Of a stretch of 64,000 nucleotides of DNA, positions 34,297-45,209 are shown piece by piece. The position numbers and the translations under genes are program-made. Position 1 is the first letter of the stretch. Each line of letters starts with the position of its first letter. This stretch comes from Hydnum rufescens UP504 (Eukaryota > Basidiomycota > Agaricomycetes > Cantharellales > Hydnaceae), in the NCBI GenBank assembly GCA_014904985.1, contig MU129089.1, positions 1-64,000 on the forward strand. Direction: 5' to 3'. The notes below the pieces were generated by a model. It was given only the letters and a program-made list of their open reading frames with translations. It searched no databases and was not told the origin of the DNA.

Positions 34297-35640
34297 CTAC
34301 TTCTTGCCCAAGCCTTTACCCAAACCCTTCTCTTTACTGATACCCTTGCCCACACCTTTCGCAGCTCTTTTGTCTGGCTTAGATTGGACAATACGGGGTT
34401 GTTTTGGGGGATAAACAACTAATGGAGGGAGATCTGCACCGTCATCCTCGTCCAAGGATCTGCCGAAAAACTCTCAGTGGAAAATATTTGCAGAGGTGAG
34501 GATTTCAAAACCGACCCGACAATTTCCCCATAATGAGCACAGTTTTGCATTCCTTCCGCCATGTCCTTTGCAGTCTGCTTGATTAGGTCCCCCATGTCTG
34601 TCGTGCCACTCGAGAGTATTATTAAACCAGAGTGCCGCACGCTGCAGCGGAGTCAATTTCTCGTCCTTCTGGGGTTTAAGCGTGGGACGTCCCAGGGCTT
34701 GTCGAAGCACGGTGTTAAGTTCGTCCTGGCTAATGACGTCCCATCTTCCGGCATGTGCGTATTCCAGTGCATAGAATATAGTCCTCGCGAAGAAATAGCA
34801 ATTGGTGGAGAAGAGGTGATAACCACCTGACTCTAGGGGCATCGATTCGAGTTGAAGGCAAAGGGGTCGGATCAGCGGCCACATATTTATGTTGTGGAAG
34901 TCCAAGGTGTTTACTCTTCGTGAAATCGTAGTCATGGTCCGGCATAGGCTCACCCCTTTGCCTCGTCCCGTATCGCGCCGCCAGAGCTCGATCGAGATAA
35001 AATAAATCGTGGGGAAGTTGCAGAGTTTTGACCACCACACGCTTTCTCATGAAAGGGAACGTTTGAGGATCTTCTGGTGCCAATGGACATGGCATCAAAA
35101 TAACACGATCAGCGGCATAGCCAGGTTTCCCAGCTGACATTTTCGTCACTTCAGCGATCTTCATTTGTACCATGTCTTGAGCAGCCTGTACCATCAAATG
35201 GTCAATGTACCCCCTAACTGGATCTCGCAGAACGGGATCAATCACCATGGCTTGGGGAGGAAGATTCCCGGCTCTCTCCATGATTATTCTCCAGCCGGAA
35301 AAGTCTCTTTGACCTTCAGGACCAGGAGAATCCCCAAGGGGGCCGTAGACATGAAACAAGAGGGCCTCATGGAAGGCATGCACTATTTCGGTGCTCTTGA
35401 TGAGATCCACCCGTCGAATGGCTGTTTGGCGCCTCCAGGGTGTCCGAAAGGATCCATCTATGGAATTCCTGAACGGTGTACTGTCGCTGACCCGCCTCCT
35501 CGAGATCCGTCTCGCCTTGAAAGAGTACAGTAGTATGTCAAGCGATCCTTGAGAAACAATTCGAGATACACACCAGCGATGGTGCCAGAGGACCTGCTCC
35601 CTATATTCCCGGCGACGAGGCGTCGCATCGCTTCGACAAT
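34297..35640 (-). CDS. Unrecognised gene with Gly/Lys-rich tail
   Basis: I do not recognise the family. A chain of long minus-strand frames is visible: VEAMRRLVAGNIGSRSSG (35640 downward, start not certain), then GETDLEEAGQRQYTVQEFHR, a 200-residue stretch with IVHAFHEALLFHVYGPLGDS and AADRVILMPCPLAPEDP, then ESGGYHLFSTNCYFFARTIF, and a tail KGVGKGISKEKGLGKGLGKK ending at 34297. The conserved-looking, Cys-poor middle and the codon-like continuity support a real gene of perhaps 400 residues. Frame changes near 35410 could be introns or indels. It is divergent from KU70 with a short gap of about 90 bases. No function is proposed. Confidence 0.55.
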
Positions 35641-35732
35641 CCGTATCTACATTTCAAATCGAGGGATGCATCGCCACAGGACAAACAACGCCAAACACGA
35701 CTGAAACTCGCGTCGTGACTCCTTGAGGCGAG

Positions 35733-38700
35733 ATGGACGAGAGCAAGTGGGTAAATCTCGACGCGGACGAGGAGGACGATGAATATACAGTATGGCACTA
35801 TTCTGACCTTATCAAGCCCACTGGCTAATATTTGCCGGCAGATTCTTTCAGCGACCAAAGATACCATCCTGTTCTGTATCGACGCCTCGTCTTCCATGCA
35901 CCATGTGAAGCCTATCCAGGATCCTGGGACTGGAAAACAGAAGAAGAAGCGAAAGAAGAATAAAAGTCATTTCCACCAGGCGCTACAGAGCGCTCTCGAC
36001 ATTATGAAGAGAAAGGTCATCATCTCCCCCAATGATTCGGTTGGAATTCTGCTCTTCAATACCGTGAGCGAGCTTCCACCACCTATTTCACTTCCTCCCA
36101 ATCCTGTGTTAATGCAATGTTTATATTTCCAGGATGAGAAGAAAGGGCCCGAGGTGACGGCGAATAACTACCTCCTGCAGCCTGTGTCTCAGCTGAATGC
36201 AGATCTCATATTACGGATGATGGAGATATTGGATGGTCCGTGAATGGCGTTGCCTTTTAGAGCGGGCTCATCTCATTCGCTGAACCCAGAGGCTGGCAGT
36301 GACTCGACAATCCTGGAGAATAAATTCAAGCCCAAATCTGGACTCAGCGCTCCAATCGGGGAGGTATTTGCTTCCTGTAATCACGTTCTGCGAACAGGGT
36401 GAGTTCTCAGATTCCCATGATTCATTCGAGTGAAAATTCAAGCTTGGTATGAGCGACCAGCGCTCCAAAAACAGCCATCAAACGTATATTTTATATAACA
36501 GACGAGGATAACCCAGGGAGTCTTGAAGGGCCAGCAGTTAAGCGCTTGGAGGTGCGCACGCCATTTCCCCAGTTCGAGGCTGCTGGTGTTCTGACTTGGA
36601 GGACCCTCAATCACCTCAGGATCTCGCTGCGCAGGGCATTGCATTGATTCCGTTCTTCATCAGCACCGAAGACAGGCCATTTGATATCAGTAGATTCTAT
36701 GCTGTGAGTCTAACTTGGCAATCATTTTGGATTTTCGCGTGACAGCCGCACAACCTTCTAGGACGTTCTGTCTGGTGGAGCGGAGGAGGACGAAATATCG
36801 CCTTTCTCCGATGTATGCGAAGGATTTGACCAGGTCATCGCCGAGATGAAGATTCGCGAGATGCCTAAACGGTCCGTCTGGAGCATTCCCCTGAACATCG
36901 CGGATAATTTTGTCATCGGAGTTAAAGGGTATGTCTGGTATGGAGACCTCGAGACGCAGGCTTCATAATACTCAGTTATTTATAGATACGGGCTGGTGAC
37001 GGAACAGAGGAAGCCAAATTACCGATGGATGTACACCCAAGGCGAGACGGGTGCCGAAGTGGCGCCAAGGACCGTTTACTTCGACGAGGTCAGTGGTTTG
37101 CACCGCCTGCGATCATAATAATGAAAGCTTACCCAAATCGTCGACGAACTATGGGCAAATAGGAACAACAAACGGAAACTTCTAAATCCGAGATTTTGTA
37201 TGGAATTGACATGGGAGTTGTACGATCGGAAGGAAGTGATAACGAAGATAATGCAATGGAAGAGGACGTCAAGCCGAAGTCCACGGAACTCTCCAACTTG
37301 GCTACAGAGCCTTCTCGAAAGGTATATACTCCGTGGATTCTCATAATGCTCGAGTTAACCAGTAAAGTGTATTTCTTAGGTGTTGTTCACGGCGGACCAG
37401 GTCAAATCCTTCCGGACATTAGAACTTTCTCCGGGTAACTGGGTATGCTGGATCCAGTATCACAGTGTTCATCTCTATTGTTACAGGAATCAAATTATTG
37501 GGATTCAAACATCGATCCGAACTCCAATTTGAAGACAATGTCAAACATGCGTACTTTATCTACCCCGACGAGAAAGTAGGTTCCTCGGAGCCCGAATCCC
37601 CGGAGCGATTTAGCCACTAATTGCTATTCCCTAAGGCGTACGTTGGGTCGACGCGTACATTCGCAGCACTCTTGGGGACCTGCCTTGACAAAGACAGAAT
37701 TGGTATTGCACTCGTGACAATGCGCAAAAATTCGTCTCCAGCTTTCTGTGCCATGCTGCCGCAGGTGTGGGAACCTGGCTCCATGTCATGATAGGGAGTT
37801 GATAGTAATTGGCGGTGCTTCTTTCTTATGACTTTAGGCCGAGAAATTGGACGTCAACGGACTCAGCTCGACCCTCCCGGATTTCATTTGATCCCTTTAC
37901 CCTTTGCCGACGAGATTCGAGAGCCCCCACTTACCGAAGCTGCACGATGTTTGTCGTAATGTTTCATTAATCACATGCCAGTTACTTATCTTTTCCGCCC
38001 CGATATTCAGGCTCCACAGACCTCACCGATGCAGCCACCGAACTTATCAAGAAAATGACATTGAAGACTGGGTATCAGCCTGACGCATTCCCCAATCCAT
38101 GTTGGTCGCGAGGTTTTATCTCGTCCTCTTTCTTGACTGAAGATATTTCCCTGCGCTGTGCTTCTTTAGCCTTGGCATTGCATTACGCATTCGTGGAGGC
38201 GAACGCCCTTGGTCTTGCTTTCGAGCCTGAGAATATCGTTGACCACACGTTGCCAAATTATGACGTGATACACGACGTAAGTGGGAGTTGTGGCCTATTT
38301 CCGGTCAGTGTGTGAGTACTGATGGGGATCACTGGACAGCGAGCAGGGCCGGCCATTCAGGCGTGGAAAGAGCAACTCGACAACGAGCGGGAGGCGAATG
38401 TGATGTACAGGGGGACCACCAAGAGGAAGAAGCGATACCAATCTGAGGCGAGTTGAAATCATAGCCCATATTCACAACGGTTCGCTGACATCGTGGCGGA
38501 ATTGGCACACAGGATACTGATGAAGGACCCGATGAGGCAGAGATACGTGCACGGTTCGAGGAAGGAGAAGACCAACTGCGCAAGTATATAAAATTCGTTA
38601 AATGGGTGAAAAAGCTCTCGACACATTGATATTCCCCATTCAGCTCACGAATCAGACTATGAAGACTTCTTGAAGCATCATGGTCACAAGGTTCCGTCGA

Positions 38701-38771
38701 CTGCAACCAAGGATGTTCTTATCAGGGCTCTCAAAATGTGGCTTAATTCCAATCCTCCAAAGGAAGAATGA
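35733..38771 (+). CDS. KU70: Ku70 DNA end-binding subunit
   Basis: With Ku80 it rings broken DNA ends and starts non-homologous end joining; it also acts at telomeres. The start MDESKWVNLDADEEDDEYT opens into a von Willebrand A-like domain (DTILFCIDASSSMH, HFHQALQSALDIMKRKVI, NDSVGILLFNT). The DNA-encircling core follows: IPFFISTEDRPFD, YGLVTEQRKPNYRWM-type segment, VLFTADQVKSF, VGSTRTFAALLGTCLDKD, IPLPFADEIR, then LALALHYAFVEANALGLAF and DHTLPNYDVIHD. The C-terminus (DYEDFLKHHGHKVPSTATKD, LIRALKMWL) is the SAP-type DNA-binding helix pair. About 14 introns; the last appears to use a perfect GC donor (CTGC/GCAAGT), which alone keeps the frame into the SAP part. Complete by length. Confidence 0.9.
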
Positions 38772-39142
38772 AATGATTTCCTGAATTCTTGGCTAGCTTT
38801 TTTTGGCACTTACTTTCCTGTATCGTTCGACTCGTATTTGTGCCTTTACATATAGGGGGAACCGTAATAATTCCATATGCCGGGCATCAGACTTGGAACG
38901 TGTGCAGGTTGAATACCACCGAATGTGTCAGGGCTCCCCTTTCTCAACTTGGGCACGACCCACACAGCCAATTAGATCAATGTTACGTAATGGAAGCGGC
39001 ACCCTAGTGGAGGGTTTAGGTTACGGCGATACAGTATATAGTGCAGATCATTCTGAGAAGTGAGGTTCCAAAAGTCAGAGCTTTGACCTTTTTGGAGCTG
39101 AAGCTTGATGCGGCAATTTCCGCGTGTGCTTTCTCAGCAACC

Positions 39143-40129
39143 ATGGCCACTAATCTTTACGATGGCAAGCTTGTCTCGACCCTAAAGATGCCCGCTCTTG
39201 TTCTGAAGGCTGTTCCACAGTTACATCGACCGATCAATTCAAGGAGCTGCTTTCGCAGGATCTCACGCGCGTTTCTGTCCTTAACTTTTGGGCGGAAATC
39301 GCAGAGGCCAGCAAGACTATAAATGCGCTCCTGAAGGAACTCGCGGTGAAATATCCAGACCCCTTATTCCTATTCGTGAGAATCGAGAGTGTCTCCCAAA
39401 CTCGGGAGACGATCTTGAAGTTGGTTTGTTCTTGTAGATTGAGGCCGAAGTGCAGGAGGACATCGCTGAATCATTCGAAATCGAAGTAGCTCCGACGCTG
39501 GTGATCTTACGAGTAAATACGATCGATTCGTATTTTTTTTCTAGACCTATTGCATTAACGTGACGGCGTATGCGGTTATAGGGGCACACTCTTTTGCAAC
39601 GTATTCAAGGCGCTGACCAGAAAGCTCTAATCGCAAGTTTGGAGACATACGGACGAAAGGGACCCGTTGCTCTCTCTACGACGACCAAGTCGCCCGCGGC
39701 GCCCCCCACCCATGTGGACTTTGGCGAAAAGCCATCGAAGAAGGTCGAAACCCCCTGAAGAACTTACGCAGCGATTGGTGGGTTTGATGAATATGGATAA
39801 AGCCGTGCTCTTCATGAAGGGGACTCCCGACAAACCCGAGTGCGGTTTCTCTCGCAAGTTTGTGGCCAAATTGAGGGAACAGAATGTGCCTTTCTCCTAT
39901 TTCAACATCTACACCGACGAGAGCGTACGACAGGGTATGATGATCTCCCAATTTTTCCCCTGTCTTTGCTCTAATGAGTTCGAATGAACAGGCTTGAAAG
40001 TTTTGAATAAGCTGGCCAACATTCCCTCAATTTATCGTGAACGGAGAATTTATCGGGGGCCTAGACATCGTCACCGAGATGATCGAAGAAGGGGAGTTTG
40101 AAGATGTTGTAGCGAGTGTTCGGGCGTAG
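39143..40129 (+). CDS. Monothiol glutaredoxin, Grx3/Grx4 type
   Basis: Cytosolic/nuclear iron-sulfur trafficking and iron sensing proteins of this type pair a thioredoxin-like domain with a CGFS glutaredoxin domain. The first exon is tiny in content (MATNLYD) and is joined by a GC-AG intron (GATG/GCAAGC) to [15 protein letters not shown]. The thioredoxin-like part reads [17 protein letters not shown], so the usual Trp-Ala-x-x-Cys site has lost its Cys. A linker ([19 protein letters not shown]) leads to [35 protein letters not shown] with the CGFS site, and [16 protein letters not shown]. Two single-base breaks: an extra C in the run at 39751-39755 (KVET/PEEL) and an extra base near 40011 (before WPTFPQFIV). 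About four introns. Confidence 0.85.
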
Positions 40130-40409
40130 ATTGCTTTCGCTAGAACTGCTTCGTTGGGATGACATGTCTCATCTGCCGATTGCCTTGTGTCCTTGCGTTG
40201 ATTGTACCATGTTTGCTTGTAGCAAATGCCTCTTGTTCTGAGTGTTCAATCCCCAATCTGTGTTGTCAATGTATCGAGACAATGATCGTAAACGGTGGCT
40301 GAGACAAATGTTTACAAGCTCTTTTGTCCCGACTGGGATTGTATGCCTGGAGCCATAGTAATGCCCGTGGGAGACACTGGTACGAGCAGTTCAGCCGCAT
40401 ATGGTCAAA

Positions 40410-41095
40410 TTAATCGGAAGCGATGAGTACCGTTCTAGGCTCCAATGATGATGTAAATGAGATAGGCCCCTCGGCGTGATGATGGATAAGGACGCGCAGG
40501 GGGTGCCAAGCAGGGTCTGGAACACTATAGTGCAATCGGGGTTTCCACGGTCCAGGACCGGTCGAGGGTCCTGAGATAAATGAGAGATCAATCCCTTTTA
40601 CAGTGATCCAGGTTTCGTGGGACGTGAGAGAGAGGGGGTCGTTCATCCAGAGTACAAATTGCGACACATCAAAGGATCCACGAAAGCCGTCGGAATCAGG
40701 GCGTCGGTGACGTGTCCTGGGAGATAGACTTTGCCGAACCGAGAGATACCTTGCGGGTCGAGATTCTCCCGCGGCTCTTGGAATACTCCGATACTGTACA
40801 TTCTCGGCTCTCTGGGGCGGCCTGGCGTAAGAAGAGCCATGGAGGTTGAATAACAAATAAGAAGACGGGGATGTGTGGATATATCGGTGGCGATCTGGTA
40901 CGGTGCGGTATGTGTGAAGGGTGTCTTTGAGGCTAGGCTGTGCCAATCGTTACAGTATCGTAATTCGAAATGGGGGATTTCGTCGCAGGCTTCCCTATAA
41001 TGGAGCCCTCTCGTATGGCAAGGAGAGAAACTCGGCTGCAATAAAAAAGGCACCAGCAGGCGCTTTCCAAAGCACCCGAGGCCCGAGGAAAACAC
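40410..41095 (-). CDS. Possible unrecognised gene
   Basis: Two overlapping minus-strand frames (41095-40643 and 40946-40410) could form one protein if a frame break near 40690 is an intron or indel: MALLTPGRPREPRMYSIGVF, GKVYLPGHVTDALIP, then GFRGSFDVSQFVLWMNDPLS and WITVKGIDLSFISGPS. No family is recognised, and composition is only moderately protein-like. It lies between the glutaredoxin gene and the ornithine decarboxylase gene, divergent from the latter. Confidence 0.35.
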
Positions 41096-42235
41096 AAGGG
41101 AAAGGGGTTGCGAGCGGATTCCGAAAGCTCAGGGTCGGTCCGGCCATCATGCTGCAGCCGAGGCGGAGATGGGGAGCCACCCGTCCTGAGATTTTTACAG
41201 TTTAGTACACTAATCCCATTCGGCTTCCCCAGTAACGTGGTCCCACAAAATTTGTGAAGCTTCACCGCAGCTTCGAGTAGCACCATTATTTGTCAAATCG
41301 TTCGACACAGATTCTTCGGGAGACGACCAGGCCAAGTGCAATTAAGCAGAAATTCCAGACAATCAAGGGCCGATATAGTCTAAACACCATGATTGGATGA
41401 GACGAGCCATCAATCGGCGTGAATATTCCAGGGGGAAGCAATAGAACTCTGCGTTAGCGCCGAACATTGTCCCGCAAAATTGAGACGGAGTCCGAGGCGC
41501 CCATTTGCCTGCCTCTTTACTTAACTAAATTGTGAACGCAAATTTGAATATCATTCTCGAGGCCACAAAAATCCAAGCCCAAGCAGAGGTGAACGCTGAA
41601 TCCAGATCGCATGAGATCGAACATTATTGATGCTCTTCATTAAGCCAGATGCTCTTGACACAGGATAGTCGACAAGGAGACTCTCACTGTACCGGTCATT
41701 GCCGGAGAACCTCCAGCACAAACCCCTCCCTCGTACTCGCCATAATTTCTCACTCAAGAAACGAAGATATCAGGCTTCTGAGTCTCCTGTGCGTTCTTAT
41801 TGGATTTCTTCCAGTGTCACTCGATTTGCTGACCTGGAATTGTCGACAGGTGTGCCGTCCTTGGTGCGAGGGCAAAATTTTTTCTTGGTCTTCAGATCCT
41901 AAACCACTTCCCCGTGATCCTCTTTCAAGGTGAACCCCCCTAACACCCTCGATTCAGATCGATCGCAACTAGCACGGACCGTGTAGACCGTTCCGTTGTT
42001 GTCTCTTTTTTTCCCACCAGCTTTTCCATCTCCCTTCAAGTTTTAGTCCTCGCTGTACAGGGGAGCGAGGAACACCCCCTCTTCTGACAGCACTTACAGT
42101 ATCCCGTTGGTCGCTCGTCCGCCCGGTCAATCCGTGGCGGTCTGAAGTTCACCAGCTTCCATTTGCCGATTATCATCTCGCCCTGGTTAAATCATTCTCA
42201 AGCTGAATTCCACAACCTCTCCCAGTTGCTCTGCA
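41096..42235. promoter_or_regulatory. Upstream region and long leader of ornithine decarboxylase
   Basis: About 1.1 kb with no supportable gene. Pyrimidine-rich tracts (CTCTTTTTTTCCCACC near 42001, CCACAACCTCTCCCAGTTGC near 42210) lie just upstream of the start codon and resemble the CT-rich leaders seen before highly expressed fungal genes. This is inference from composition. Confidence 0.4.
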
Positions 42236-43973
42236 ATGGCTCAAGTCGACATTCTCCTGCCTGCTCCAGTGTTCGAGTTCCAGCATCTCAGCGACATTGA
42301 TGAGATGATACATAGTGCCCGGTACTTACCAAGTGCGCGGGGCAGAAGAGCCCCACTGGATGATGGGATGGGTGTACCCAGCTTGTCTACCCCTCCCAGA
42401 GAGTTGGAGCGTGTCGAGTATCCTGTCTCCGCTCCGGCGGTGAATATTCCGGGTCTACCTGAGTTGTCTTCCGAATCTCCTTTCGACCTTATGGGGTCTC
42501 GTATTCTTCAAGCTGCAGTAGATGCGGAGAAAAATCTTCCCAATGCAGAGAAGGCCTTTTTTATTGCCGATCTGACTCAGATTTACAAGCAATTTGAGAG
42601 GTGGAACCGCTGCCTTCCTAATGTCGAGCCATTCTATGGTCAGCTGGTTCATATGGATAATTCTTGCCCTGTCGCGTACTTATTGCAATGTTCTCCAGCT
42701 GTCAAGTGTAACCCCGATCCATATGTGGTACGCTTGCTGGCGGCGCTTGGAACTGGTTTCGATTGCGCCTCGCTTCAAGAGATTCGCCATGTTATGCAGG
42801 TTGGGGTTCATCCTTCACGAGTGATTTTCGCCAATCCCTGCAAGTCTATCTCGTTTATCAAGCATGCCGCTGCAGCGGGCGTGGATATGATGACGTTTGA
42901 TAATACGGACGAGATATACAAAATCGCCCGCGTGCATCCGGGCGCGAAGTTGGTTGTCCGTATTCTCACAGATGACTCCAAGAGTCTGTGCCGTCTCGGA
43001 CTTAAATTCGGGGCACCCCTTGACACTGTTCCAGGGCTTCTCTCTATTGCGCGTTCCCTGAATCTTGATGTGATTGGAGTCAGCTTCCATGTTGGCAGTG
43101 GATCTTACGACACTAACGCGTTCGCCGGTGCCGTGATGCGTGCCCGTGCTGCATTTGATATGGGTGCAGAGGCTGGCTACAGTTTCAAGTTATTGGACGT
43201 GGGCGGGGGCTTCGAGTCCACTACTTTCGAGCCAACGGCGGGCGTGCTTGCCCGAGCTCTGGAAACGTTCTTCCCCTTTGCTCACAAGGAGGGCATTAGG
43301 ATCATCGCTGAACCCGGAAGATACTTTGTATCTTCCGCGTTCTCCTTGGCGGCGAATGTGATCGCAAGGCGCGTCAAGCATGTTGATGCTGCGGATCGCC
43401 CATTAGAGATGGAGGGCAGTGTTACCAGCACGACCGAAGACCAGCCGAGCGTTATGTGTAAGCAAGGCGTTTCCTCCGAGGTAGAGGGGTAGCCTCGGTA
43501 ATTGCGGCTTACATTTCCTTTGATCCTATTCGTTGTCAGATTACATTAACGACGGAGTGTACGGCGCGTTTAATTGCATCCTATTCGACCATCAGAAAGT
43601 GGCCCCTTATCCACTCACGATCGCGCACTGCCCTGTGCCTCCGCTCATAGCGGCAGGGGCGACAGTCGAGTCGCCAGGGGGCGAGGTGATGAAGCCGATT
43701 TCTGGCGAAACTGTTTTAGCCAGCGTGTGGGGCCCGACGTGCGACTCGATCGACTGCGTGTGTCCTCTGACGTCGCTCCCGATGGATCTGGCGGTGGGAG
43801 ACTGGCTCGGATTCGACCATATGGGCGCGTACACCCTGTGTGCGGCGAGCACTTTTAATGGGTTTGATGTAAGCGAGGTGCACTACACTACGGGCGACAG
43901 CCCTGTGGGCGCTGCTGTTCGTGCGGCCCTTTCGATTTATAACGAAAAGATTGAGGATTGTGACACGACATAG
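42236..43973 (+). CDS. ODC1: Ornithine decarboxylase
   Basis: PLP enzyme that makes putrescine, first step of polyamine synthesis. Exons 42236-42638, 42699-43457 and 43540-43973 give 531 residues, all phases agreeing. The first intron (60 bases) is a multiple of three and contains no stop, so translation straight through the DNA is open; removing it restores EPFYAVKCNPDPYVV, the PLP-lysine motif. Further landmarks: ALGTGFDCAS, IFANPCKS, MTFDNTDEI, VSFHVGSGSYD, LLDVGGGFE, IAEPGRYFVSSAF, YYINDGVYGAFNCILFDH and VWGPTCDSID with the active-site Cys, ending DWLGFDHMGAYT and an Asp-rich tail. The N-terminal 90 residues are a poorly conserved extension. No frame break is visible. Ornithine decarboxylases are commonly controlled by antizyme, but the sequence itself shows no such site. 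Confidence 0.95.
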
Positions 43974-45209
43974 ATAAATAGCGTAGCTTAGCCAGGGCCG
44001 CGAATTTAACTTTGGGGATGTGGTTTTGTACAGTCCCTCGATAATAGTTATTGGCTGCAGCCCTATGTATCCATGTTTTCCTTTTTGTTTTTTTTTTTTT
44101 GCCTGCATAATTATACTGTAAATGCTTTACGGGCCTCGGCCAAGGTTTCCGATCCGAAGAGAGGAAGCGAGGAAGGATTAATTCCTCGGTGGTTTTATGT
44201 TGTTGTTGGTGGCTTTTTTTTTTCGTATCATCGATATCATTACAGTACATTACAGTAAATTTGGATGGAGGAATTGATTGATGGCATCGAAATTACCTTT
44301 TTTATGGTTTCCGTCGGAACTTGTATATACTGTAAATTGTTCAGATTTTTTATGTTCCCCCGTGTGCGTGGTGTCCTGTTGCCATTTTAGGACGATTGTG
44401 TTCCGATGATCCCGAATTCGAATTCGAAGGAAAAAAAATTGTCATGTCCCTGGAGTTTTTTTGCTATTATTAAAAACACCCGCGTTTACAGTAAGCGAGG
44501 GGTCCTCGGCGGCGGCGAGAGCGACGACGACGAGGACGCAGGGGAGGACGCAGGGGGGGACACGCGGGCACGAGGACATCGGGGGGCGGAGGACGACAGC
44601 CGAGCGAGGGAGGAGAGGGGAGGAGTGCCGAAGCGCGTGGCGTCGCTTGCGAGAGGGGGGCCGGGTATTTAGTTTTTCCTCGCGATTGGATTGGACGACG
44701 ACGACACAGGAACGAACAACAAAAGAAAATTGTGGGACACGCCCCACATTTTTTTTTATGACAAGAATTCGAAATACCTGAAATATACATTGATTTCCTT
44801 TTTTGAAATGGTCCGCGCGGAGTATTGTTTTGAATTGTCCCTAAAAATGGCCCTTGACTACCGGGGCCGGGCTGTTTTAAACTTGGGTTGTGTGGCCTGG
44901 ACCACGTGCACGATAAAATATTTGAATTTTATCAGAAAACTGAATTTTGTTCTTCGACGTCGGTTGTCCCACGTGGCCCCTCAATTTTTCCTCTCCCCTT
45001 GGTCCCACTGAGGATCTTCAGGTTTATGGCCAGTAACAGACCACACACATATTTGGGAATAGGTGTGCAGCAGAGCAATATTGCATGAGGACGACCTCGA
45101 CAACGAACGCACTTATCTACACAAGACATTATGTGTGACAAGGGGAGCTACTTGAAAGTATTGGAATGAAACTAGGACGGGAAAAGAGGCATCTCCTTTC
45201 ACTACCACT
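43974..45209. other. Convergent intergenic space with low-complexity DNA
   Basis: Holds the 3' ends of the ornithine decarboxylase and dehydrogenase genes. Three TGTAAAT-type motifs (44117, 44253 region as AGTAAAT, 44334) and several A/T runs occur after the stop codon. A GA/CG-rich block at about 44500-44660 (GACGACGACGAGGACGCAGG and similar) is low complexity and creates long chance frames on both strands. No gene called. Confidence 0.45.

Noticed and set aside
44406..44790. Long frames on both strands in the GA/CG-rich block
   Set aside because: Low-complexity DNA keeps all frames open; the translated sequences are just Arg/Gly/Asp or Pro/Arg runs.
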